A stretch of 58,422 nucleotides of DNA. Origin: Candidatus Latescibacterota bacterium (GTDB taxonomy: Bacteria; Latescibacterota; UBA2968; SICM01). The stretch lies in contig SICM01000007.1 of assembly GCA_009694805.1 (NCBI GenBank), forward strand, positions 1 to 58,422, in the 5' to 3' direction. Position numbers and translations under genes: made by a program. Below the pieces are notes generated by a model. It did no database searches and was not told where the DNA came from. It saw only the letters and a program-made list of their open reading frames with translations. Positions 16,370-24,404 of this stretch are shown here, in pieces (the first letter of the stretch is position 1; each line of letters opens with the position of its first letter).

Positions 16370-17157
16370 AATCCTATTGGGCCGTGGTCAGTGCCCGATT
16401 CCGGGTGTTGCTCCAGTATCGTGCGGCGGCGGTGGCCGGACTGGTCACGCAGGTGTTTTTCGGACTGCTCTTCGTCATGGTCTATGAAGCCTTTTACCGC
16501 TCAACCACAACCCCTCAGCCGATGGCCTATCGGGACGTGGTCACCTATCTGTGGCTCGGACAGGCGCTGCTGGGGATGTTTCCCTGGAACGAAGACAGGG
16601 AGATCCGGGCGATGATACGCTCCGGTGTGGTAGCTTACGAGCTGGTCAGGCCCCTGGATCTCTATGTGTTCTGGTTCAGCCGTGCCCTGGCCCTGCGCAC
16701 CGCACCCACCCTGCTGCGGGCGATCCCGATGTTCATCATTGCGGGGATCTTTTTCGGACTGCAACCTCCGCCTTCCTGGGCTTCAGCGGGCGCGTGGATG
16801 GCAGCAACCGTCGTGGCATTGTTGCTGAGTTGTGCCTTTACGACCCTGGCTACCATCTCCTTGCTCTGGACGGTCTCTGGCGAGGGGCTGTCTCAGCTCA
16901 TGGTCGTTGCAGTCTGCATCCTCTCCGGGCAGTTTGTTCCCCTGCCGTTCTTCCCAGACTGGGCGCAGCCCGTCCTGAATTTACTGCCGTTTCGGGGGCT
17001 GGTGGATATTCCATTTCGCCTTTACATGGGACATATTTCCCCGGACCAGGCCATCTCTGTGTTGACTCAACAAGTAGCATGGACCGTCGCGCTGATTGTA
17101 CTGGGGCGCTGGATACTCAGCCGGGGGACGCGCCGGCTGGTGGTACAGGGAGGATGA
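16366..17157 (+). CDS. ABC-2 permease, first subunit
   Basis: Membrane subunit of the exporter, 263 residues with six predicted hydrophobic spans. The opening SARFRVLLQYRAAAVAGLVTQ and the later VRPLDLYVFWFSRALALR fit the ABC-2 permease family once called DUF990. The start overlaps the ATPase stop in ATGA, and its own stop lies one base before the second permease start. This gives a stoichiometric trio of ATPase plus two related permeases. No catalytic motif is expected. The transported substrate cannot be inferred from sequence. Confidence 0.9.
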   Translation: MKSYWAVVSARFRVLLQYRAAAVAGLVTQVFFGLLFVMVYEAFYRSTTTPQPMAYRDVVTYLWLGQALLGMFPWNEDREIRAMIRSGVVAYELVRPLDLYVFWFSRALALRTAPTLLRAIPMFIIAGIFFGLQPPPSWASAGAWMAATVVALLLSCAFTTLATISLLWTVSGEGLSQLMVVAVCILSGQFVPLPFFPDWAQPVLNLLPFRGLVDIPFRLYMGHISPDQAISVLTQQVAWTVALIVLGRWILSRGTRRLVVQGG

Positions 17158-17158
17158 C

Positions 17159-17962
17159 ATGCTGGACGCCTTTCGGCTTTACTCCCGCTACATCGGCATC
17201 TCGTTTCGCAGCCAGATGCAGTATCGGGCTTCGTTCCTGATGATGTCCGCCGGACAGTTCCTGCTCATCGGTATCGAATTCCTCAGCATCTGGGTGCTCT
17301 TTGAGCGCTTTGGCAGCATCCAGGGATGGAAGCTGGCCGAGGTAGCGCTGTTCTACGGGATGGTCAACATGGCCTTCGCGACCGCTGAGGCTGTAGCCCG
17401 TGGTTTCGATAGCTTTGCAAACCTGGTCAAAAGTGGCGACTTCGACCGTGTCCTGCTTCGGCCCCGGAGTACGGCGCTGCAACTGGTCGGACAGGAGTTG
17501 CAGCTTCGACGCATCGGGCGGTTCCTGCAAGGACTGGTCGTGCTCCTATGGGCTGCGTCCGCGCTGGAGATCGCGTGGTCTCCGGCCAGGGTCGCCCTCA
17601 TCATCGCATCCGTCCTGGGAGGGGCATGCCTGTTTTTCGGCCTGATCGTCCTCCAGGCTACCCTGGCGTTCTGGACCACAGAGACACTGGAGATCATGAA
17701 TACCCTGACACACGGAGGGGTCATAGCCGCTCAGTATCCTCTGGAGATCTACCGGCCCTGGTTCCGGAAGTTCTTCACCTTCGTCGTGCCCCTGGCGTGT
17801 GCGAACTATTTTCCGGGCCTCGCGATCCTGGGTCGGTCCGATCCGCTGGGGACGCCGGTCCTGTTTCAGTGGCTCGCGCCGGGCGTGGGGGTAGTGTTCC
17901 TGATCGTGGCCCTTCAGGTCTGGAAGATCGGGGTGAGGCACTACCGCTCGACGGGGAGCTGA
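17159..17962 (+). CDS. ABC-2 permease, second subunit
   Basis: Second membrane subunit, 267 residues with about six hydrophobic spans. It is homologous to the first permease: SYIGISFRSQMQYRASFL-like opening and a VKSGDFDRVLLRPRST segment equivalent to VRPLDL. The start at 17159 (MLDAFRLYSRYIG) has GGGAGG seven bases upstream and lies one base after the preceding stop. A longer frame from 17096 would only overlap the first permease. With the ATPase and first permease it should form a heterodimeric exporter. It closes this operon; the next gene has its own promoter. Confidence 0.9.
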   Translation: MLDAFRLYSRYIGISFRSQMQYRASFLMMSAGQFLLIGIEFLSIWVLFERFGSIQGWKLAEVALFYGMVNMAFATAEAVARGFDSFANLVKSGDFDRVLLRPRSTALQLVGQELQLRRIGRFLQGLVVLLWAASALEIAWSPARVALIIASVLGGACLFFGLIVLQATLAFWTTETLEIMNTLTHGGVIAAQYPLEIYRPWFRKFFTFVVPLACANYFPGLAILGRSDPLGTPVLFQWLAPGVGVVFLIVALQVWKIGVRHYRSTGS

Positions 17963-17990
17963 GAGAAGAAGGCAGAAGGCAGAAGGCAGG
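17963..17990. repeat. Short GAAGGCA tandem repeat
   Basis: About three copies of AGAAGGC follow the stop of the second permease. A simple microsatellite-like tract with no apparent function. Confidence 0.5.
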
Positions 17991-18054
17991 ACCCTCTTCC
18001 CCCCTCATTGAAACGGAGAAAAGGGAAGGCATCATCCGGGTTTTGACTTGGGGC

Positions 18055-18083
18055 TTGAAAAGCGCACGGGCGGCGTATATATT
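18055..18083 (+). promoter_or_regulatory. Promoter of hydantoinase A gene
   Basis: TTGAAA and TATATT with a 17-base spacer, about 73 bases upstream of the GTG start. The leader contains the hairpin GGGGCGAT/ATCGCCCC at about 18102-18122. Confidence 0.7.
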
Positions 18084-18155
18084 GTAAGGGCGGTCACCAC
18101 AGGGGCGATTACGGATCGCCCCTACCTAACACCCCTTATCGGAGGAGCATACGCG

Positions 18156-20240
18156 GTGCGCATCGGCATTGACATCGGCGGCACGTTCACGGACATCGTC
18201 GCCGTCCGGCCTGACGGCCACTTCGAACGCTACAAACTCCTGTCCACGCCGGACGACTACGGCAGGGCCATCCTGCAGGGTATCCGGCAGGTCCTGGATA
18301 CGGCCGGCCTCTCCGGTTCCGACGTGAAGGGACTGATTCACGGCACCACGGTGGCCACCAACGCCATCCTGAGCGAGACGGGGGCGCGCACCGGGCTGAT
18401 CACCACGCGGGGATTTCGCGATGTGCTGGAGATCGGCCGGCTGCGCACGCCGAGGCTTTACGATCTTTCGTATGAAAAGCCCAAACCCCTCGTCCCCCGC
18501 CGGTTCCGGCTGGAGGTGACCGAGCGCGTCGCGGCGGACGGCACGGCGCAGGTCCCCCTGGACGAAAAGGACGTCCAGGTCGCGATCGAGCGCCTGAAGG
18601 CCGAGGGGATCGAGTCGGTGGCCGTCTGCCTCCTAAACGCCTACGTCAATCCGGCCCACGAGCAACGGATCGGCGAGATGCTGCGGGACGCAGGGTCCTG
18701 GTTCGTCACGCTGTCTTCGGAGGTGCTGCCCGAGATCCGGGAGTACGAGCGGACCAGCACGACTGTCGTAAACGCCTATATCCTGCCCGTGGTGCAGACG
18801 TATTTGCGCGGCCTCCGGGAGAAGCTCCGGGGCGCGGGCATCGACGCGCCGCTCCGGATCATGCAGTCCGCCGGGGGCATCACGGACGCGGAAGTCGCGG
18901 CCGAGCGTCCGGTGCAGATCGTGGAGTCCGGCCCGGCCGCCGGGGTCGTGGCCGCGGCCGCGCTCGGACGGCGGATCGGGTGCCCGGACATGATCACGCT
19001 CGACATGGGGGGGACCACGGCCAAGGCCTCGCTGATCGAGGAGGGGCGCATCCCGCGCGCGGCGGACTACGAGGTCGGGGGGGGGATCTCCCTGGCGGGC
19101 CGGCTGCTGGGCAGCGGGGGGTATCCCATCCGGGTGCCGTGCATCGACCTGGCGGAGATCGGCGCGGGCGGGGGGAGTCTCCTGCGCGTGGACCCGGGCG
19201 GGGCCCTGCAGGTCGGGCCTGACAGCGCGGGGGCAGACCCCGGACCGGTCTGCTACGGCCGGGGCGGGACGCAGCCCACGTTGACGGACGCCAACCTCCT
19301 GCTGGGTTACCTGAACCCCGCCGGCCTGGCCGGCGGGGCTCTCCCGCTGGACCTGGAAAGCGCCCGGCGCTGTTTCGAGGAGGCCGTGGCCGGGCCGCTC
19401 CGTCTGTCCGCAGAGGAGGCGGCCCTGGGGGCGCATCGCATCGCCGGGGCGCGCATGGTCCGGGCCGTGCGGGCCGTGTCCGCCGAACGGGGACGCGATC
19501 CCCGGAAGTTCATCCTGCTCGCCTTCGGGGGCAACGGCCCACTCCACGCCGTGGACATGGCCCGGACGCTGGAGATCCCGCAGGTGCTGGTCCCTCCCTC
19601 GCCGGGTCTGTTCAGCGCCGTGGGCCTGCTGGCTGCCGGGCTGCAGCGCGACCTGGTGCGCACCTGCCTCCGGCGGATCCAGCGGCTTGACCTGGAACAG
19701 GTGCGAGCCCTCTTCGGGGACATGGAGCAGGAGGCCCTGCGCTTCCTGCCGGGGGCCCGGCTGGAGCGGAGCGCGGACCTCCGGTACGTGGGCCAGTCCT
19801 ACGAACTCAACCTCCCGGTCCCGGATGGGGCAGCGGACCTGCTGGGGGGACTCCGGGCCGCGTTCGAGGCCGAGCACGAGCGCACTTACGGCCACCGGGC
19901 CGAGACCGACCCCGTGGAGGTCGTGGCCCTGCGCCTCCGTGCGGCCCTGCCCGCGCCCGATTTGCCGATGGAGAAAAACGGACCCCTCCCCCAACCCCTC
20001 CCCGGCACGGAGAGGGGAGAAAGGGGGGACAACCCCCTTTCCAGCCCTCTTTCGCGACGGGCATATTTCGGTGCGCCGACCGGGTGGGTCGAGACGCCGG
20101 TCCTGAGCCGGGAAGGCCTTCCGTCCGATTTCGCGCCGGGGCCGATGATCGTCGAGGACTACGACGCGACGACGGTCGTGCCGCCGGGGGCGAAGGTGCG
20201 GCTGGACGAGTGGGGAGACATCGTGATTGAGGTGGGTTGA
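18156..20240 (+). CDS. Hydantoinase/oxoprolinase subunit A
   Basis: ATP-dependent ring-opening amidohydrolase subunit (hydantoinase A or N-methylhydantoinase family), 694 residues, the usual length. The actin-like ATPase fold begins at residue 2 with RIGIDIGGTFTDIVAV. GTTVATNAILSETGA, LDMGGTTAKASLI, GAGGGSLLRVD and LLAFGGNGPLHAVDMA follow in the expected order. GTG at 18156 has GGAGGAG upstream, and the start of homology fits exactly. Residues about 608-632 (LPQPLPGTERGERGDN) are encoded by a palindromic C-rich repeat and look like an in-frame insertion just before the C-terminal domain. The two hydantoinase B genes lie 6.5 kb away on the other strand. Confidence 0.94.
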   Translation: MRIGIDIGGTFTDIVAVRPDGHFERYKLLSTPDDYGRAILQGIRQVLDTAGLSGSDVKGLIHGTTVATNAILSETGARTGLITTRGFRDVLEIGRLRTPRLYDLSYEKPKPLVPRRFRLEVTERVAADGTAQVPLDEKDVQVAIERLKAEGIESVAVCLLNAYVNPAHEQRIGEMLRDAGSWFVTLSSEVLPEIREYERTSTTVVNAYILPVVQTYLRGLREKLRGAGIDAPLRIMQSAGGITDAEVAAERPVQIVESGPAAGVVAAAALGRRIGCPDMITLDMGGTTAKASLIEEGRIPRAADYEVGGGISLAGRLLGSGGYPIRVPCIDLAEIGAGGGSLLRVDPGGALQVGPDSAGADPGPVCYGRGGTQPTLTDANLLLGYLNPAGLAGGALPLDLESARRCFEEAVAGPLRLSAEEAALGAHRIAGARMVRAVRAVSAERGRDPRKFILLAFGGNGPLHAVDMARTLEIPQVLVPPSPGLFSAVGLLAAGLQRDLVRTCLRRIQRLDLEQVRALFGDMEQEALRFLPGARLERSADLRYVGQSYELNLPVPDGAADLLGGLRAAFEAEHERTYGHRAETDPVEVVALRLRAALPAPDLPMEKNGPLPQPLPGTERGERGDNPLSSPLSRRAYFGAPTGWVETPVLSREGLPSDFAPGPMIVEDYDATTVVPPGAKVRLDEWGDIVIEVG
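19980..20055. repeat. Repeat inserted inside hydantoinase A
   Basis: CCCCTCCCCCAACCCCTCCC faces GGAGAGGGGAGAAAGGGGGG, forming an imperfect hairpin like the tail of dispersed repeat copies 1 and 2. It is translated in frame into a Pro/Gly/Arg-rich stretch. Confidence 0.65.
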
Positions 20241-20289
20241 ACCTTGAAGACAGGGTTTGGGGGAGATAATCCCATCCCCGTTCCGCATT

Positions 20290-20528
20290 CCAACTTTTCT
20301 TTGCTTGCCCAAAGAAAAGTTGGACAAAAGAAAGGGCACTCGCTCAGACGCCGCGAGGGGCTTCGGCGCGCCGTACTCTGTTCAGGTTGTGTAATCGGGG
20401 TCCCGTGGTAGTCCGAGCCCCATCCGCCACCCCCCCGCGCCTTCGGCGCTCGTACCCCACCGTGCCTGAACGAACATCCTGCTTGAAAGCCGGGACGTCG
20501 CGCCTTCTGATCGTTTAGACAGGAAGGA
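20290..20528 (+). repeat. Dispersed palindromic repeat, copy 3
   Basis: Head hairpin CCAACTTTTCTTTG and CAAAGAAAAGTTGG with a CTTGC-type loop, then GACAAAAGAAAGG, CTCAGACGCCGCGAGGGGC and TTCGGCGCGCCGTA. It stays close to copy 1 through GGGTCCCGTGGTAGTCCGAG, GCTCGTACCCCACC and CTGAACGAACATCCTGCTTG. It fills almost the whole 320-base gap between hydantoinase A and the isomerase gene. No gene is seen in it. Confidence 0.88.
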
Positions 20529-20560
20529 AGCTCATCAAGACCGTAAAAGGAAGGAGTCTC

Positions 20561-21352
20561 ATGAAAACCGCTTTTTGTACGCTCGTGTTCGGCAATACGC
20601 AGAAGGATATGGAGAAGGCCATTCCGCGACTGGCCGAGATGGGCTACGACGGGCTGGAGTTCTGGGACCAGTACCTCGCCCACGCGGACCTGGACTGGCT
20701 CCGGGGGGTGATGGATGAACATCGTCTGGAGGTCGTCCAGATCTGCCCCTACTTCGACTTCACGACGAGTACGGAGACGTGGCGGCGGAGTCTGAGGGAC
20801 GCGGAGCGGTACATCGGGTATGCGATGAAGCTGAGGAGTCTTTACATCCGGACGTACACGGGCAACGTGGGGAGCGCGGACGCCACGCCGGGGCAGTGGG
20901 AGGCGTGCGTGGAGGGGTTGCAGCGCATCTGCGAGATGGGGAGACCGCACGGGATCGTGTTCCCTCTGGAGACGCACCAGGCCATTCACTCCGGCCCGAA
21001 CCTGACGGACACGAGCGCCACCACGCTCCGGTTGCTGGAGGAGGTGGGGATGGACAATCTGACGGTGAATCTCCAGACGCCCCTGCTGGAGGAGTCGGTC
21101 TTCGAGACGGCGGAGCGGCTGGGCAAACACGCGATTATGCTCCACGCGCACAACTGGATCGGCTCGTGGCCCCGCCTGACGTTTCTGGACGAAGGGGATG
21201 TGGACTTCACGGCGTTCATGCAGGGTTTGAAAGGGCAGGGATTCGACGGGTACATCTCCATCGAGCACGGGAGCCACCACCCGCCCTATGAGACGGCGGA
21301 ACACGAGATCGGGTATCTGAAAAGGTTGATCGCGGGGGAGTTCTGGAAATAG
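20561..21352 (+). CDS. Sugar phosphate isomerase/epimerase family protein
   Basis: Xylose-isomerase-like TIM barrel of 263 residues. The metal-site pattern of the family is visible: Glu in GYDGLEFWDQYL, Glu and His in FPLETHQAIHSG, His in MLHAHNWIG and Glu in YISIEHGSHHP. Cytosolic, with normal length. ATG has AAGGAAGGAG seven bases upstream. It opens a plus-strand set with the heparinase-like lyase and the PHP hydrolase, at gaps of 52 and 24 bases, so it probably isomerises a sugar released by the lyase. Exact sugar unknown. Hydroxypyruvate isomerase-like and inosose-dehydratase-like relatives look similar at this resolution. Confidence 0.88.
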   Translation: MKTAFCTLVFGNTQKDMEKAIPRLAEMGYDGLEFWDQYLAHADLDWLRGVMDEHRLEVVQICPYFDFTTSTETWRRSLRDAERYIGYAMKLRSLYIRTYTGNVGSADATPGQWEACVEGLQRICEMGRPHGIVFPLETHQAIHSGPNLTDTSATTLRLLEEVGMDNLTVNLQTPLLEESVFETAERLGKHAIMLHAHNWIGSWPRLTFLDEGDVDFTAFMQGLKGQGFDGYISIEHGSHHPPYETAEHEIGYLKRLIAGEFWK

Positions 21353-21404
21353 GAAGACGGAACAGGAATTCGGGTCGCAGGTCAAGCGTCGGAAGGCAGA
21401 AGCC

Positions 21405-24380
21405 ATGGGCATGTTCGGCATCCTCCCTTTTGTAAGAGCCTACTCCTATCCGAGACTGGAAATCACGTCGGGAGAGGATCTGAGAGACTACTACGGAGGA
21501 TTTTATCCGGATGAGGCGTGGGTGGCGTCCATCGGGCCGATTCCCCGCGCCCTGCGCGGCAATCCGCAGATGAGGTACATGGTTGGGGGATCTCCGAAGG
21601 CGACTCCGGACGACTTTCAGGAGAAGGCGCGGCCTTTTCTGAAGATCGATGCACAAGCCCTGATCGGCATGGTGCCACGGCGCAACCGCCTTGCGGGGAA
21701 CAGCCGGGTGATGCCGGTCTCCATTCCGGTCTGCCCTGTCGGCGACGGAGGACTTTTAACCTGGAGCCCGGACTGCCCGGATCGCATCCGATGTTCCAAA
21801 GGGCATCCGGTCGATCCATTTGAGATCTATCCTCCGACCGGCGCAATCGAGATCGTCGGCCCCAAAGGAGACCGGCAGCGATATCCCTATCACGACGCGC
21901 CGGACGGGATGCGGGTCTACCTCCAGGGGGAGTATATGGACGCGCTTCGGGTCTGTTATCTGACCGAGGCAGCGCGCATCCTGGGGCTGCTCTATCAGGA
22001 TACCGGGGAGGAGGCCTATGCCGAACGGGCGGCGGCGATCCTTTACGGTTTTGGATGCGCGGTCCCCCACTGGCCCAAGGTCCATCGGGGCAGACCCGGC
22101 GTGGCGGAGGAGGATCGGTTCCGGCCGGTCACAGACCACTGGGTCTATGTCGGCCTCTGGTACGATAAGTATCACACGGGCATCAAGTATGTCGGCGACC
22201 TGGCGCAGGGCTACGACCTGGTGGCAAGCGCGCCGGTATGGGAGAACCTGGACCGGCTGTCGCCCGGGGGCGATGCCCGGGCGACGGTCGAGTCGGACCT
22301 CTTTCTCTACTCCGCCAGGGACGCCCTTCGTTACGACGTCCACTACCCCCATCCCGAATCCGCGCTGAGCAATTACATCCCCTACCAGGTCATGGGACTG
22401 ATCTCCATCGGGAGGGGCGCCGGCGTGCCCGAACTGGTCCACTATGCCTACTGGAAACTCCGGCAGATGGCGCAGAAGACGCTGATGGCGGACGCCGTCT
22501 TTCCGGAGAGCGTGTCCTACGCGCTCCAGCACATCAAAGGGATGTCCAACGCCGCCCGTCTGGCGGAGGGCTACTCCGACCCCCCCGGTTTTGTCTCGAC
22601 CGTCGACGGGAGGCGGTTCGACGCCCTGGACAACGCACGGGAACTTCCTCAACTCAGACGGGCCATTGAGACGCTCGACACCATGCTTTATCCCGATGGC
22701 GAATACATGACGGTGCACGACACCTACGGCAGACTCCAGGGAGAGAGCACACGCCCGGCGCTCCGGGAGGTCCGTTCTCTCATCTGGCCGGCATTCGGAC
22801 ACGCCGTGCTGGGAGGCGATGGGTGCGAAAAGGGCAACCCGACCCAGGCCCACCTGCATTATTCCGGAAACTGGGGGCACGACCATCACGACATGCTGAA
22901 TTTCATCCTCTGGTCCTGCGGAGAGGAACTCATCCCGGACATCGGGTACACCTGGACCTACCGGATGTTCACCACGAACACGTCGGGGCACAATCTGGTG
23001 GTGGTGGACCGGGGCAACCAGGGGCGCGTGGGAGAACCGGGGAACCTGATCGGCTGGCATCCCGCGAAAAACGACGTCCAGGTTGTGGAGGTCTCGGCTC
23101 CGACGGTCTATCCCCAATGCAGCGTCTATCGCCGGGCGATCTTCCTGGTCCCGACCGGGGGGCGGGAACAGGTCGTGCTGGACATCTTCGAGGTGGCAGG
23201 GGGGAACACGCACGAGTGGATGGCCCATGGGGCCTGTTCGTCCGACCGGACGCTGGAGGTTTCCGTCCCGACGCATTTTCACGCAGAAAGCTACGCAGAC
23301 GACGGACAACCCTTTACGCCGCAGGCGCACAGCGAGTGGGAGAAGGAACTGAACGCGCAGGGCCTCCAACCGTGGCGCGTGGACCCCTGGTACGGCGTGT
23401 TTCGGGGTGTTCATCGGGGGCAGGTGGAAGGCCCCTTCACGGCCACATTTCGGCCTGTGGATCGAAGCCTGCCCGAGGTTCGTCTGCATCTGGTGGCGCC
23501 GACGGACGGCGAGCTTTACACCTGCACCATCCCGAGCATTCGGCGCTGCTGGCAGAAGGCCAGGCGCGGGGAGGACGCCTCCCTGGTCGAACGGTTCCGG
23601 ACGCCCAAGCTGATCTTTCGCCGGGACGGAGAGCGCCTGCGCAGCCGGTTCGTGGCGTTGTGGGAGCCGATGCAGGGGGGAGAGGGGGGCGCCGAGGTTG
23701 AGCGCTTGACGCAGGACGACCACGACGGGGTGGGTCTGGAAGTCCGATGGGTCTCGGCGGGGGTGGCGCGAAGCGTTAGGGTCTTCTACGCGCCTGACCT
23801 GTCCGGCCGACGGGCTTTCGGACGGACGGTCGACCTGCAGGGGCGATATGCCACGATCCTCTCCGAGGGCGTAGACCGGCGCGTGACGCTCTACGATTGC
23901 GCCTATTTCAGGGACGGGGACCTGGAGGTGACGATCTCCCGACGTCCCGCCCTGCCAGTGGCGGAGGTGTGCTGCGCAGACGGAAAGGGATATTCGGTGA
24001 TCCTGGATGGGACGTGGACGGATATTCCGGATGGCGCTCCGCTGGAATTCCCCGAACCGGAGCTGGTCATCCTGACCCAGGACAGCGGCCATTCGCGCGT
24101 CTTTCCCGTGGATGCAGTCGAGAGGAAGGGGGACAGGACCCTATTGCGGTGCAGCCGCCATCCGGGGTTTGCCTACGACGCGGCGACCGGGACGCTTCGG
24201 GAGACCTTCGTGCCCTTCCACGAGATCGATGGGAAGGCAGAGGCGACCCTCCCCAGCCGGGTGTGGCTTCGATCGCACAGGGACCGGCCGGGCGTCTTGC
24301 AGGTACGCACGACGGATGCTCTGCTGATCGGTTCGCGCCGCGTGGAACGAACCCCCGACTGGACAGCCGTTTCCGTGTGA
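21405..24380 (+). CDS. Heparinase II/III-like polysaccharide lyase
   Basis: Large protein of 991 residues. Residues about 170-470 are rich in helices with aromatic pairs (LTEAARILGLLYQDTGEEAY, VHYAYWKLRQMAQKT), as in an alpha/alpha toroid. About residue 482 the heparinase II/III block starts: LHYSGNWGHDHHDMLNFILW, ELIPDIGYTW and TSGHNLVVVD. The rest is beta-rich, as in the usual sandwich. The Tyr and His in HYSGNWGHDHHD are the likely catalytic residues of this lyase fold. No signal peptide is seen, so a cytosolic oligosaccharide lyase is more likely than a secreted one. The protein is longer than classical heparinase II (about 750 residues). Substrate not decidable. Confidence 0.8.
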   Translation: MGMFGILPFVRAYSYPRLEITSGEDLRDYYGGFYPDEAWVASIGPIPRALRGNPQMRYMVGGSPKATPDDFQEKARPFLKIDAQALIGMVPRRNRLAGNSRVMPVSIPVCPVGDGGLLTWSPDCPDRIRCSKGHPVDPFEIYPPTGAIEIVGPKGDRQRYPYHDAPDGMRVYLQGEYMDALRVCYLTEAARILGLLYQDTGEEAYAERAAAILYGFGCAVPHWPKVHRGRPGVAEEDRFRPVTDHWVYVGLWYDKYHTGIKYVGDLAQGYDLVASAPVWENLDRLSPGGDARATVESDLFLYSARDALRYDVHYPHPESALSNYIPYQVMGLISIGRGAGVPELVHYAYWKLRQMAQKTLMADAVFPESVSYALQHIKGMSNAARLAEGYSDPPGFVSTVDGRRFDALDNARELPQLRRAIETLDTMLYPDGEYMTVHDTYGRLQGESTRPALREVRSLIWPAFGHAVLGGDGCEKGNPTQAHLHYSGNWGHDHHDMLNFILWSCGEELIPDIGYTWTYRMFTTNTSGHNLVVVDRGNQGRVGEPGNLIGWHPAKNDVQVVEVSAPTVYPQCSVYRRAIFLVPTGGREQVVLDIFEVAGGNTHEWMAHGACSSDRTLEVSVPTHFHAESYADDGQPFTPQAHSEWEKELNAQGLQPWRVDPWYGVFRGVHRGQVEGPFTATFRPVDRSLPEVRLHLVAPTDGELYTCTIPSIRRCWQKARRGEDASLVERFRTPKLIFRRDGERLRSRFVALWEPMQGGEGGAEVERLTQDDHDGVGLEVRWVSAGVARSVRVFYAPDLSGRRAFGRTVDLQGRYATILSEGVDRRVTLYDCAYFRDGDLEVTISRRPALPVAEVCCADGKGYSVILDGTWTDIPDGAPLEFPEPELVILTQDSGHSRVFPVDAVERKGDRTLLRCSRHPGFAYDAATGTLRETFVPFHEIDGKAEATLPSRVWLRSHRDRPGVLQVRTTDALLIGSRRVERTPDWTAVSV

Positions 24381-24404
24381 AATGCTGAAAGGAGAATCCC
24401 CACT

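Noticed and set aside
18633-20339. A 568-codon open frame opposite hydantoinase A
   Set aside because: Hydantoinase motifs run through the plus strand. The minus frame is compositionally odd and runs into a repeat.
21756-24092. A 778-codon open frame opposite the heparinase-like gene
   Set aside because: The plus-strand frame has clear heparinase II/III motifs. The opposite frame has no recognisable domain or ribosome-binding site.
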